Origin: Microbacterium cremeum
GTDB taxonomy: Bacteria; Actinomycetota; Actinomycetes; Actinomycetales; Microbacteriaceae
NCBI RefSeq assembly: GCF_015277855.1
Contig: NZ_CP063812.1
Span: forward strand, 2,914,001-2,978,000
DNA length: 64,000 nt
Reading direction: 5' to 3'
Positions 1 through 7,802 of the stretch are shown here, piece by piece. The notes beneath the pieces were generated by a model that worked only from the letters and a program-made list of their open reading frames with translations, did no database searches and was not told the origin of the DNA. Made by a program: the position numbers and the translations under genes. Within the stretch, counting starts at the first letter, position 1. Each line of letters begins with the position of its first letter.

Positions 1-698
<698 letters not shown>

Positions 699-705
699 CC
701 GACTC

Positions 706-711
706 ACCCTA
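706..711 (-). promoter_or_regulatory. -10 box for leaderless ABC ATPase mRNA
   Basis: TAGGGT on the minus strand ends 7 nt before the GTG start at 698. No ribosome binding site lies between them. Confidence 0.5.
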
Positions 712-773
712 GGGGGCACGGGTCCATGGGTTCCGCGGCGCGCCGGGCGCGGTGGTCGAGCCGGCACAAGCGG

Positions 774-970
774 CGTTTCGTCTCGCTCCGCTCGCTCAAC
801 GACCGGGTGCTGCCTCACGACGTTTCGTGTCGCTCCGCTCGCTCAACGACCGGCAGACGCGACGGGCGAGCGGTTCGGTCGTTGAGCGAGCGAGGAACGA
901 GCGAGACGAAACGCCAGCGCCTCCCCGCAGACCTCACCCCGTTTCGTCTCGCTGCGCTCGCTCAACGACC
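774..970. repeat. R1 intergenic repeat cluster (four copies)
   Basis: The divergent gap 699-1023 is filled by four copies of a 31-bp repeat beginning CGTTTCGTCTCG and ending CTCGCTCAACGACC. Copies lie at 774-804, 821-851 and 940-970, with one in the opposite orientation at 877-913. I see no gene in this gap; open frames through it are by-products of the repeat. Confidence 0.85.
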
Positions 971-1023
971 GCGGGGGCGCGAAGTCCTCTCGAGTGTCGG
1001 AGGAGCGTGGTTGCCTGGACGGC

Positions 1024-1806
1024 ATGGACACCGCGACATCATCCGACGGCACGGCGATCGCCTACGAGGCACGCGGCGAAGGGCCGGTCGTCATCATCAC
1101 AGGTGGCGCGCTGTCGGTCGCCGCCGATGCGGCGGGACTCGCCGGCGCTCTTGCCGACCGGGGATTCCGCGCCGTCACGTGGGACCGGCGTGCGCGCGGA
1201 TCGAGCGGCGACGCCCGGGGTTCGACGCCGGATCGCGAGGTCGAGGACCTCGCGGCGGTCCTCGATGCCGTCGGCGGCGACGCCGCGGTGCTCGGGCATT
1301 CGTCGGGCGCGGTCCTGGCGCTGTACGCCGCGTCGCGCGGCGTGCCGGTGCGCGCCCTGTTCCTCTCGGAGCCGCCGCTGCGCTTCGGGGAGGACGAGCC
1401 CGCACCCGACCTCGCCGAACGCCTCCAGCGCCTCGTCGACGAGGGGCACCCCGACGAGGCGGTCGTGACGTTCCAGCTCGAGAACGTCGGGCTGCCGCGG
1501 GAGATGGTCGAGGGCATGCGAGCGAGCGATCAGTTCGCGGCGCTCGTCCCGCTGGCGCAGTCGACCGTCTACGACACGCGGCTCGTCGCCCAGGTGTCGA
1601 CCCCCGACGAGCGGATGCTCGGCGTGCGCGTGCCGGTCACCGTCCTGCGCGGCGAGCAGACGTTCCCGTTGCTGATCGCCGCGGCCGACAGGCTGGCCGC
1701 CGAGATGGCCGGAGCCGAACTCGTCGTCGTGCCCGAGTCCGTCATGCACCGGCCCGATCCCGCGGCGACTGCGCGGGTCGTCGCCGAGCGGCTGGGAAAG
1801 AACTGA
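1024..1806 (+). CDS. alpha/beta-fold hydrolase
   Basis: This predicted 260-residue soluble alpha/beta hydrolase has the nucleophile elbow GHSSG (about residue 90) after a typical N-terminal strand and oxyanion region (IITGGALSV). The distal VVPESVMHRPDP segment carries a plausible catalytic His. The substrate is unknown; the family includes esterases, lipases and C-C hydrolases. An in-frame GTG lies 30 nt upstream, but the ATG gives the conventional N-terminus (MDTATSSDGTAIAYEARGEG). The stop is one base before the next ATG, so the following VOC gene is almost certainly co-transcribed. The R1 repeat cluster lies immediately upstream. Confidence 0.85.
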   Translation: MDTATSSDGTAIAYEARGEGPVVIITGGALSVAADAAGLAGALADRGFRAVTWDRRARGSSGDARGSTPDREVEDLAAVLDAVGGDAAVLGHSSGAVLALYAASRGVPVRALFLSEPPLRFGEDEPAPDLAERLQRLVDEGHPDEAVVTFQLENVGLPREMVEGMRASDQFAALVPLAQSTVYDTRLVAQVSTPDERMLGVRVPVTVLRGEQTFPLLIAAADRLAAEMAGAELVVVPESVMHRPDPAATARVVAERLGKN

Positions 1807-1807
1807 C

Positions 1808-2227
1808 ATGGAGATCCAGTTCGTCGCGGGCTTCGGCCCCATCAGCCGGGAGCCCGGGCCGGCGCTCGACTTCTGGTCGGGCGACCTCGGCATCGGGTTC
1901 CACGAGCTCGCCCCCGACTATCACCACGCCGACGACCTCGCCGGGACGAAGGCCTTCGCCATCTGGCCGCTCGCGCAGGCGGCCGAGTCGACGTTCGGAA
2001 CGCCGGAGTGGCCGGCCGACCGCCCGGTGCCGCAGGCATGGATCGAGTTCGAGCTCGCCTCTCCCGATGCCGTCGCCGCGGGCGCCGAGGAGCTCCGCGG
2101 CCGCGGCCTCGAGATCCTCTCGGGGCCCAAGACCGAACCGTGGGGTCAGACGACGGCGCGCTTCCTCAGTCCCGAGGGCCTCCTGGTCGGCCTCTCGCAC
2201 CTGCCGAGCTTCCACGACGAGGGCTGA
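1808..2227 (+). CDS. VOC (glyoxalase/bleomycin-resistance) family protein
   Basis: This 139-residue protein has the paired beta-alpha-beta-beta-beta pattern of the vicinal-oxygen-chelate fold: an N-terminal half with LDFWSGDLGIGFHEL and a C-terminal half with WIEFELASPD, GAEELRGRGLEILSGPK and FLSPEGLLVGL. The metal-ligand pattern is incomplete by eye, so it may be a binding protein rather than an enzyme. It follows the hydrolase by one base, which suggests a shared task such as detoxification of a small molecule. This is inference; no substrate is visible. Confidence 0.8.
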   Translation: MEIQFVAGFGPISREPGPALDFWSGDLGIGFHELAPDYHHADDLAGTKAFAIWPLAQAAESTFGTPEWPADRPVPQAWIEFELASPDAVAAGAEELRGRGLEILSGPKTEPWGQTTARFLSPEGLLVGLSHLPSFHDEG

Positions 2228-2242
2228 GCCGCCGCGGGGACG

Positions 2243-3253
2243 TCAGGCGCGGAAGAACTCGACCCCCAGGTCGGGGTGATCGACGAAGACGCCGTCGACT
2301 CCGGCATCCCGGATCACCGCCCACTCGCCCGCCCAGTCGCCGAACGCGCCCGCTGCCCCACGGCTGCGGAACTGACCGATGAGGAACGTATTCTCGGGCC
2401 GGCATGTCCATGTGTAAACGCGCAGGCCACGCTCGTGGGCGTCGGCGACGAGCGACGATGGGCCGGTCAGGCGGCCGAGCTTGTCGGGCGCGAGGATCAT
2501 CCGCTTGCTGACGCTGATGCCGTCGACCCGGCCGACCAGCGCGTCGAGCCCTGCCGGAGCCGCAGTCTGCCGGTACGTCAGCGCGGCCTTGCCGTGCGCC
2601 GAGAGCTGGTCGAACGGGCGGCCTGTCGCTTCGAGCAGATAGATGTAGGTCGCACGGATGCCTCGTTCCTGCAGCGCGTACAGCACGCTCGACTCGAACG
2701 ACTCGATCGTGAGCGGCAGCGCGCCAGCCGCCCAGCCGGCGTCGCGCAGCTCGGCGTCGATCAGCTCGGCGATGTCCCACCCGAGCGTCGCGAAGTACGT
2801 CGCATGCTTCACCTCGAGGACGACGCCGATCTCGCGACCCCGCTCGAGCGATGCCTCGCGCGCCGCATCGAGCACGTCGCGCAGCCGCAGCACCGGCTGC
2901 TGGTCGTCGAAGCTCGCGCTCACCGGGCGGATGTCCGGCAGCCGTTCACGGCAGCGCAGGGTCGACAGCTCGTCCCACGTGAAGTCTTCGGTGAACCAGC
3001 CGGTCAGCTCGGCGCCGTCGATGGTCTTCGTCGTGCGGCGGTCTGCGAATTCGGGCCGGTCTGCGGCATCCGTCGTTCCCGAGATCTCGTTCTCGTGCCG
3101 CACCACCAGCACGCCGTCCTTCGACACGACGACGTCGGGCTCGACCGCGTCCACGCCCATCTCGAAGGCCAGGTCGTACGACGAGGCGGAATGCTCCGGA
3201 CGATAGCCGGGCGCACCCCGATGCCCGATGACGAGCGGAGTCCGGCGCGGCAC
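2243..3253 (-). CDS. glycerophosphodiester phosphodiesterase
   Basis: The product is predicted to hydrolyse glycerophosphodiesters to glycerol-3-phosphate and an alcohol. The 336-residue protein shows the GDPD TIM-barrel signature: IGHRGAPG (H11, R12), the metal pair E38 and D40 in EPDVV, and a second catalytic His in VVRHE (H53). Later barrel strands are also recognisable (GVVLEVKH, GLRVYTWTCRPEN). There is no signal peptide, so it should be cytoplasmic. The GTG start lies 6 nt after a TAGGGT box, a leaderless arrangement. It is convergent with the hydrolase-VOC pair; its upstream gap carries an expanded R1 repeat. Confidence 0.92.
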   Translation of the reverse strand: MPRRTPLVIGHRGAPGYRPEHSASSYDLAFEMGVDAVEPDVVVSKDGVLVVRHENEISGTTDAADRPEFADRRTTKTIDGAELTGWFTEDFTWDELSTLRCRERLPDIRPVSASFDDQQPVLRLRDVLDAAREASLERGREIGVVLEVKHATYFATLGWDIAELIDAELRDAGWAAGALPLTIESFESSVLYALQERGIRATYIYLLEATGRPFDQLSAHGKAALTYRQTAAPAGLDALVGRVDGISVSKRMILAPDKLGRLTGPSSLVADAHERGLRVYTWTCRPENTFLIGQFRSRGAAGAFGDWAGEWAVIRDAGVDGVFVDHPDLGVEFFRA

Positions 3254-3259
3254 CGTCTC

Positions 3260-3265
3260 ACCCTA
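3260..3265 (-). promoter_or_regulatory. -10 box for leaderless GDPD mRNA
   Basis: TAGGGT on the minus strand, 6 nt before the GTG start at 3253. Confidence 0.5.
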
Positions 3266-3296
3266 ACCTCCGCACGACCTCCCCCGGTCGAGCCCC

Positions 3297-3441
3297 GCGG
3301 TCGTTGAGCGAGCGACGGTCGTTGAGCGAGCGACGGTCGTTGAGCGAGCGCCGGTCGTTGAGCGAGCGCCGGTCGTTGAGCGAGCGAAGCGAGACGAAAC
3401 GCAGAGACGAAACGCAGAGACGAAACGCAGAGACGAAACGC
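3297..3441. repeat. Expanded R1 repeat
   Basis: Most of the gap 3254-3572 is one R1 repeat whose two ends have been tandemly amplified. Four truncated units of about 17 bp (GGTCGTTGAGCGAGCG plus one base) precede a complete R1, and three 13-bp units (CAGAGACGAAACG) follow. The rest of the gap holds the promoter of the BI-1 gene. Confidence 0.9.
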
Positions 3442-3572
3442 GACCGGGGGCGGCCGCGGCATCCGTTCATAGCCTCCTCACAGGGCCTGTCCGCCCTGCC
3501 ATCGCGGCCATTCCGTTAGTGTGGTTGAACAGCACAGTGCTGGGACTTCCTTGACTTTGGAGTGTGAGAGCA

Positions 3573-4499
3573 GTGGCCCTCAACAACCCCGCGTTCAGCA
3601 ACCCGGCCTTCCAGGACCCGAAGGCCGTTCAGACCTATCCCGGTGGCCGTCAGGCAGCCGGTCTGACCCCGCCTCCTGCGCCGACGCAGTTCTCCACGGC
3701 GCAGGGCGCAGCGACGGATGCCGCAGCCCAGGCTCACCTCGAAGGCATGTACGCCGCCCCCGCGGCCGGCGCCATCGAGACCGACCGCATGTCGATCGAA
3801 GACACGGTGTGGAAGACCGTCGGACTCTTCGCGATCCTCCTCGTCACCGCGGCCGTCGGCTGGGTGTGGACGATGGCCGGCGTCAGCGCGCAGAACCCGA
3901 ACCCGTCGATCGCCCCGTGGATCATCGGCGCCCTCGGCGGCTTCGTCCTCGCGATGGTCGTCATCTTCACGTCGCGCAAGAAGGTGCGCCCCGCGCTGAT
4001 CTTCGCGTACGCCGCGTTCGAGGGCCTCTTCGTGGGTGGCATCTCGGCTTTCTTCGAGTTCATCTGGCCGGGCATCGTCGTCCAGGCGACGCTCGCGACC
4101 TTCTCGGTCGTCGGCGTGACCCTCGCCCTGTTCGCGAGCGGCAAGATCCGCGCGTCGAAGAAGGCCACGAAGATCTTCCTGATCGCGATGGTCGGCTACC
4201 TCGTGTTCTCGCTGATCAACATCGGCATGATGATGTTCGGCGCACCCATCGCCGGCGGCCCGTTCGGCATGCTCAGCCAGACGGTCATGGGCATCCCGCT
4301 GGGCCTCATCATCGGCGTCCTCGTCGTGATCATGGCCGCGTACTCGCTGGTGCTCGACTTCGACCAGATCCAGCGGGGTGTGCGCAACGGCGCTCCCCGT
4401 CAGTTCGGCTGGGTCGGCGCCTTCGGAATCATGGTCACCGTCGTGTGGCTGTACGTCGAGATCCTCCGGATCCTCGCTATCTTGCGCGGCGACAACTGA
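3573..4499 (+). CDS. Bax inhibitor-1/YccA family membrane protein
   Basis: This 308-residue polytopic protein has an Asn/Pro/Phe-rich cytosolic N-terminus (MALNNPAFSNPAFQDPK) followed by about seven hydrophobic helices. The final helices contain the DFDQIQRGV motif typical of the BI-1/YccA superfamily, whose members act as pH-sensitive calcium leak channels or interact with FtsH-type proteases. I chose the GTG at 3573 because a GGAG box lies 10 nt upstream and it yields the conserved actinobacterial N-terminus; an earlier GTG at 3564 has no such support. A strong terminator follows directly. Confidence 0.9.
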   Translation: MALNNPAFSNPAFQDPKAVQTYPGGRQAAGLTPPPAPTQFSTAQGAATDAAAQAHLEGMYAAPAAGAIETDRMSIEDTVWKTVGLFAILLVTAAVGWVWTMAGVSAQNPNPSIAPWIIGALGGFVLAMVVIFTSRKKVRPALIFAYAAFEGLFVGGISAFFEFIWPGIVVQATLATFSVVGVTLALFASGKIRASKKATKIFLIAMVGYLVFSLINIGMMMFGAPIAGGPFGMLSQTVMGIPLGLIIGVLVVIMAAYSLVLDFDQIQRGVRNGAPRQFGWVGAFGIMVTVVWLYVEILRILAILRGDN

Positions 4500-4514
4500 T
4501 CGCAGCAACCTCGT

Positions 4515-4546
4515 AAAGGGCCGCCCGGTTCGCCGGGCGGCCCTTT
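4515..4546 (+). terminator. Rho-independent terminator of the BI-1 gene
   Basis: A perfect hairpin (AAAGGGCCGCCCGG, loop TTCG, then its complement) ends in TTT, 16 nt after the stop codon. Confidence 0.9.
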
Positions 4547-4608
4547 CGCGTGCCCGGCGTACGTTCTGCTCTGAGCGGAACGCGTGGGCCGAGGCATCCG
4601 TCGCGTCC

Positions 4609-4614
4609 TACCCT
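4609..4614 (+). promoter_or_regulatory. -10 box for leaderless clgR/popR-like mRNA
   Basis: TACCCT ends 6 nt before the ATG at 4621, with no ribosome binding site. Confidence 0.5.
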
Positions 4615-4620
4615 GATGCC

Positions 4621-4983
4621 ATGGCCGAGCTGATCCCGCTGCCGTCGCGGCCCGCCCGTGAGCCCGAACCGCTGTGGCGCGATGCGCTCGGCGATGTGCT
4701 GCGCCGTCTGCGCCATGAGCGGGGCGAGCGCCTGACCGACACCGCGCGTCGCGCCGGCGTGTCGCCGCAGTACCTGTCGGAGGTCGAACGCGGCCTCAAG
4801 GAGCCCTCGAGCGAGATGATCGCCGCGATCGCCGGCGCGCTCGACGTCACCCTGATCGACCTCACCATCGCCGTTGCCGAGGATCTGCGTACCGTCACGG
4901 AGCTGACCTCGGTGTCGGCACCCCTGCCGATGCCCGCCGCGGCGCCGCGCGTCGAGACCGGGGTGTACGCGCTCGCCTCCTGA
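4621..4983 (+). CDS. XRE-family regulator, ClgR/PopR-like activator of Clp protease genes
   Basis: This 120-residue protein has a helix-turn-helix at about residues 23-75. The recognition-helix wording (VSPQYLSEVERGLKEPSSE) matches the ClgR/PopR group, which in Streptomyces and Corynebacterium activates clp genes and is itself a Clp substrate through an apolar C-terminus. Here the protein ends in GVYALAS, one residue from the ssrA degron ending YALAA, so similar self-limiting turnover is likely. Two ClpP-like genes lie 1.5 kb away, convergent, beyond the polymerase gene. The start is leaderless; longer upstream frames lack support. The family is well supported; the target genes are inferred. 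Confidence 0.85.
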   Translation: MAELIPLPSRPAREPEPLWRDALGDVLRRLRHERGERLTDTARRAGVSPQYLSEVERGLKEPSSEMIAAIAGALDVTLIDLTIAVAEDLRTVTELTSVSAPLPMPAAAPRVETGVYALAS

Positions 4984-5048
4984 GCCGCCGCGCTCGGGTC
5001 CCGGGACTGCGGAGGCCGGGAGCCCTGGCCGATGTCACGCCCTGTCGC

Positions 5049-5054
5049 TAGCGT
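5049..5054 (+). promoter_or_regulatory. -10 box for leaderless NHEJ polymerase mRNA
   Basis: TAGCGT ends 7 nt before the GTG at 5062. This decides that start over the ATG at 5032, which would lie upstream of the box. Confidence 0.5.
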
Positions 5055-5061
5055 GGGCCGG

Positions 5062-6318
5062 GTGAGCCCGTCGAACTCCGAGGCCGAAATCCTCGTCATC
5101 GAGGGGAACGAGGTGCGCATCTCGAGCCCCGGCAAGGTCGTGTTCCCCGCACAGGGCCTGCGCAAGCTCGACATCGTGCGGTACTACCTGTCGGTCGCCG
5201 ACGGCGCCCTGCGTGGCGCGGGCGGGCGGCCCATGGTGCTCAAGCGCTTCCCGAAGGGCATCGACGCCGAACCGTTCTTCCAGAAGCGCGTGCCCGAGAA
5301 CCACCCCGACTACATCGACACCGCGACCCTGCAGTACGCGCGAGGCACGTCGGCCGAAGAGGCGGTGATCCGGGATGCCGCGGGCCTGGCGTGGGTGGTC
5401 AACCTCGGCTGCCTCGACCTCAACCCGCACCCGGTGCGCGCCGAAGACCTCGACCACCCTGACGAGCTGCGCATCGACCTCGATCCCATGCCCGGGGTGG
5501 ACTGGACGCAGATCGTCGATGCCGCCTTCGTCGCGCGCGAGGTGCTCGACGACGTCGGGCTCGTGGGCTGGCCGAAGACCAGCGGGTCGCGCGGAATGCA
5601 CATCCTGGTGCGCATCGCGCCGCTGTGGGACTACAAGCAGGTGCGGCTCGCGGCCGAGACGCTCGCGCGCGAGGTCGAGAACCGCGCCCCGGGCCTCGCG
5701 ACGGCGCGGTGGTGGAAGGAGGAGCGCGGCGAGAGCGTGTTCGTCGACTTCAACCAGAACGCGAAGGACCGCACGGTGGCCTCCGCGTACTCGATCCGGC
5801 CGCTCCCCGACGCGCGAGTGTCGACACCGCTCGACTGGGACGAGGTGCGGGACCGCCGCCCGGAGGAGTTCACGGTGCTCACGGTCCCGCAGCGGTATGC
5901 CGACGTGGGCGACCCGCACGGCGGCATCGACGACACCGTCGGCACGCTCGACGGACTCCTGCGCCTCGCCGAGGAGCTCGGACCGGCCGAGAAGCCGCCG
6001 CGCGCCGGCGGCGCCGACGGGCGCCGGCAGTCGACGATGCCGCTCATCGAGGTGGCCCGCACCAAGACCAAGCCCGAAGCCCTCGAGGCTCTCGACGAGT
6101 GGAGGGCGCGGCATCCGTCGATCGCCGCACAGCTGCATCCTGCCGACGTGCTCGTCGACGGGATGCGCGGGTCGAGCTCGCTCTGGTACCGCGTACGCGT
6201 GAATCTGCAGCACGTGCCCGAGCCCGAGCGCCCGTCGCAGGAAGAGCTCATCGCCGACTACGACCCCTGGGCCGGAAAGACCTGGCCCGGTGGCCCGGGC
6301 GCTGGCCCCGGTCGTTGA
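5062..6318 (+). CDS. LigD-type NHEJ DNA polymerase (stand-alone Pol domain)
   Basis: This 418-residue archaeo-eukaryotic-primase-type polymerase corresponds to the LigD Pol domain, which fills gaps with ribonucleotides during non-homologous end joining. Evidence: SSPGKVVFP near the start, WVVNLGCLDLNPHP, the metal-binding DLD (D139, D141) in IDLDPMPG, the GSRGMHILV turn, and the RTVASAYSIRP block. Nuclease and ligase domains are absent, as in the split LigD systems of many actinobacteria, so a Ku and a ligase must be encoded elsewhere. The last three codons, including the TGA stop, lie inside a degenerate R1 repeat, so the original C-terminus may have been altered. Confidence 0.9.
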   Translation: MSPSNSEAEILVIEGNEVRISSPGKVVFPAQGLRKLDIVRYYLSVADGALRGAGGRPMVLKRFPKGIDAEPFFQKRVPENHPDYIDTATLQYARGTSAEEAVIRDAAGLAWVVNLGCLDLNPHPVRAEDLDHPDELRIDLDPMPGVDWTQIVDAAFVAREVLDDVGLVGWPKTSGSRGMHILVRIAPLWDYKQVRLAAETLAREVENRAPGLATARWWKEERGESVFVDFNQNAKDRTVASAYSIRPLPDARVSTPLDWDEVRDRRPEEFTVLTVPQRYADVGDPHGGIDDTVGTLDGLLRLAEELGPAEKPPRAGGADGRRQSTMPLIEVARTKTKPEALEALDEWRARHPSIAAQLHPADVLVDGMRGSSSLWYRVRVNLQHVPEPERPSQEELIADYDPWAGKTWPGGPGAGPGR

Positions 6319-6455
6319 GCGGCGAGCGTGGCGAGTCGTAACGCCTCGAGGTGCGCGTGACGCTCGAGGCGTTTCGTCTCGGTCGCTGGCGCTCCCTCGC
6401 TCAACGACCGCGGGGGGTCAGGGCGTTTCGTCTCGCTTCGCTCGCTCAACGACCG
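6309..6455. repeat. R1 repeats between convergent polymerase and clpP genes
   Basis: Three copies: a degenerate one overlapping the polymerase stop codon (6309-6342), a variant with an altered centre (6370-6410) and a standard copy (6424-6455). A short GAGGCG-type inverted repeat lies between the first two. No gene is present here. Confidence 0.85.
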
Positions 6456-6462
6456 CGGGGGG

Positions 6463-7050
6463 TCAGACGCGGTCGAGGACGCGGTCGGCGAGGCCGTACG
6501 ACACGGCATCCGCGGCGGTGAAGACGCGGTCGCGGTCGGTGTCGGCGCGGAGCTTCGCGGGCTCCTGGCCGGTGTGCCGCGCGAGGATCTGCTCCACCTC
6601 GCCGCGCACGCGCACCAGCTCGTCGGCCTGCAGGATCAGGTCGGGGATCGCGCCTCTCCCCTGTCCCGCCGGCTGATGCAGCACCACGCGCGCATGCGGC
6701 AGCACGGCACGCTTGCCCGCCGCGCCCGCGGCGAGCATCACGGCGCCGACGCCGATGGCCTGACCGACCACCGTCGTCGCGACATCCGGCCGCACGTGCT
6801 GCATGGTGTCGTACACCGCGAGCATCGCGGAGGGGTCGCCGCCCTCGCAGTTGATGTACAGCTGGATGTCGCGGTCCTGGCTCTCGGCATCCAGGTGCAG
6901 CAGCTGCGCGATGAGCGCGTTCGCGACCCCCGCGTCGATGCCCGTGCCGAGATACACCACGCGTTCGGCGAGCAGGTGCGAGTAGACGTCCATGATGCGG
7001 TCGCCGCGCGGATGCTGCGCCACGACGCTCGGGATCGTGTACGAGCTCAT
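6463..7050 (-). CDS. clpP: ClpP-like protein lacking the catalytic serine
   Basis: This 195-residue ClpP homologue aligns end to end with bacterial ClpP (RGDRIMDVYSHLLAERVVYLG, YDTMQHVRPDV, LPHARVVLHQP, HTGQ, TDRDRVFTAADAVSYGL). The triad is broken: the GQAASMG box reads GQAIGVG, so the nucleophile position (residue 100) is Gly, while His125 and Asp170 are kept. The INSPGG stretch is also altered to INCEGG. It overlaps the upstream clpP by an ATGA junction and is translationally coupled to it. Most likely it is a structural or regulatory ring subunit of a mixed ClpP complex. A sequencing error is unlikely because the neighbouring residues also diverge. Confidence 0.93.
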   Translation of the reverse strand: MSSYTIPSVVAQHPRGDRIMDVYSHLLAERVVYLGTGIDAGVANALIAQLLHLDAESQDRDIQLYINCEGGDPSAMLAVYDTMQHVRPDVATTVVGQAIGVGAVMLAAGAAGKRAVLPHARVVLHQPAGQGRGAIPDLILQADELVRVRGEVEQILARHTGQEPAKLRADTDRDRVFTAADAVSYGLADRVLDRV

Positions 7051-7685
7051 GCCGCCACCTCGTTCGTCCGCTCGGGCGGAACGCCGAGGCCCGCCGGACG
7101 CCGCCGACGCGGCACGATCTGCGCGAAGTCGTCGACGATGCCGTCGATGAACCCGTACTCGAGCGCCTGGGCCGCCGTGTACCAGCGGTCGTGCAGCGAG
7201 TCCTCGAAGATGCGGTCGATGCTCTGCCCGGTGTCTTCCGCGACGAGCGCGAGCACGGTGTCTCGCGTGTACCGCAGGTCGTCGGCCTGCACTTCGACGT
7301 CGACCGTCGACCCGCCGATGCCCGACGAACCCTGGTGCATGAGGATCCTCGCGTGCGGCAGCGCGCGCCGTTTGCCCTTCGTGCCCGCCGACAGCAGGAA
7401 CTGGCCGGCGCTGCATGCGAGCCCGAGCGCGAGGGTCGCGACGTCGTTCGGGATGAGCCGCATGATGTCGCGGATCGCGAGCATCGACGGCACCGATCCG
7501 CCCGGAGAGTGGATCCAGAGGGCGATGTCGGATGCCTCGTCCTCGGCCGCGAGCGCGAGCAGCTGCGTCGCGATCAGCGTGCCGTTGTCGTCGTCGAGCG
7601 GACCGTCGAGCACGAGCACGCGCTGGTGGAGCAGCTCGCGCCGTGCCTCGGCCCCGAACTGCGGGATCTTGCCTTCTTCTGCCAT
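7047..7685 (-). CDS. clpP: ClpP-like protease subunit, catalytically complete
   Basis: This 212-residue serine protease subunit of a Clp complex degrades proteins unfolded by Clp/Hsp100 ATPases in the cytoplasm. The triad is intact: Ser92 in GLACSAG, His117 in ILMHQGSSG and Asp162 in FEDSLHDR. It lacks the processed N-terminal extension of many ClpPs and has an Arg-rich C-terminal tail (VPRRRRPAG). It is the first gene of a two-gene operon with the Ser-less paralogue. The pair resembles accessory ClpP3/ClpP4-type operons of actinobacteria rather than the tig-clpP1-clpP2-clpX locus, since no tig or clpX is nearby. The ClgR/PopR-like gene close by supports regulation as a separate protease. Confidence 0.93.
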   Translation of the reverse strand: MAEEGKIPQFGAEARRELLHQRVLVLDGPLDDDNGTLIATQLLALAAEDEASDIALWIHSPGGSVPSMLAIRDIMRLIPNDVATLALGLACSAGQFLLSAGTKGKRRALPHARILMHQGSSGIGGSTVDVEVQADDLRYTRDTVLALVAEDTGQSIDRIFEDSLHDRWYTAAQALEYGFIDGIVDDFAQIVPRRRRPAGLGVPPERTNEVAA

Positions 7686-7698
7686 GCCCCCAGCCTGA

Positions 7699-7724
7699 AC
7701 GGATGCCGCGGCCGAGGCATCCGT
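7699..7724. terminator. GGATGCC-armed hairpin downstream of glycosyltransferase
   Basis: ACGGATGCC and GGCATCCGT face each other around an 8-nt GC loop between the glycosyltransferase stop and the clpP start. A partial R1 repeat (GGGTCGTTGAG) lies near 7770. It probably acts as a terminator, though there is no clear T-run. Confidence 0.6.
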
Positions 7725-7802
7725 ATCCGCCTGCGGCGGCTCCGCCCAGGGCGGATCGCGTTGTACCCGGGTCGTTGAGCCGGACCGCCGCGTGAGGCGG
7801 AG

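Noticed and set aside
3297..3441. CRISPR array from regularly repeated R1 units
   Set aside because: Units are directly adjacent or overlap with no unique spacers, copies occur in both orientations at many loci, and no cas gene is visible.
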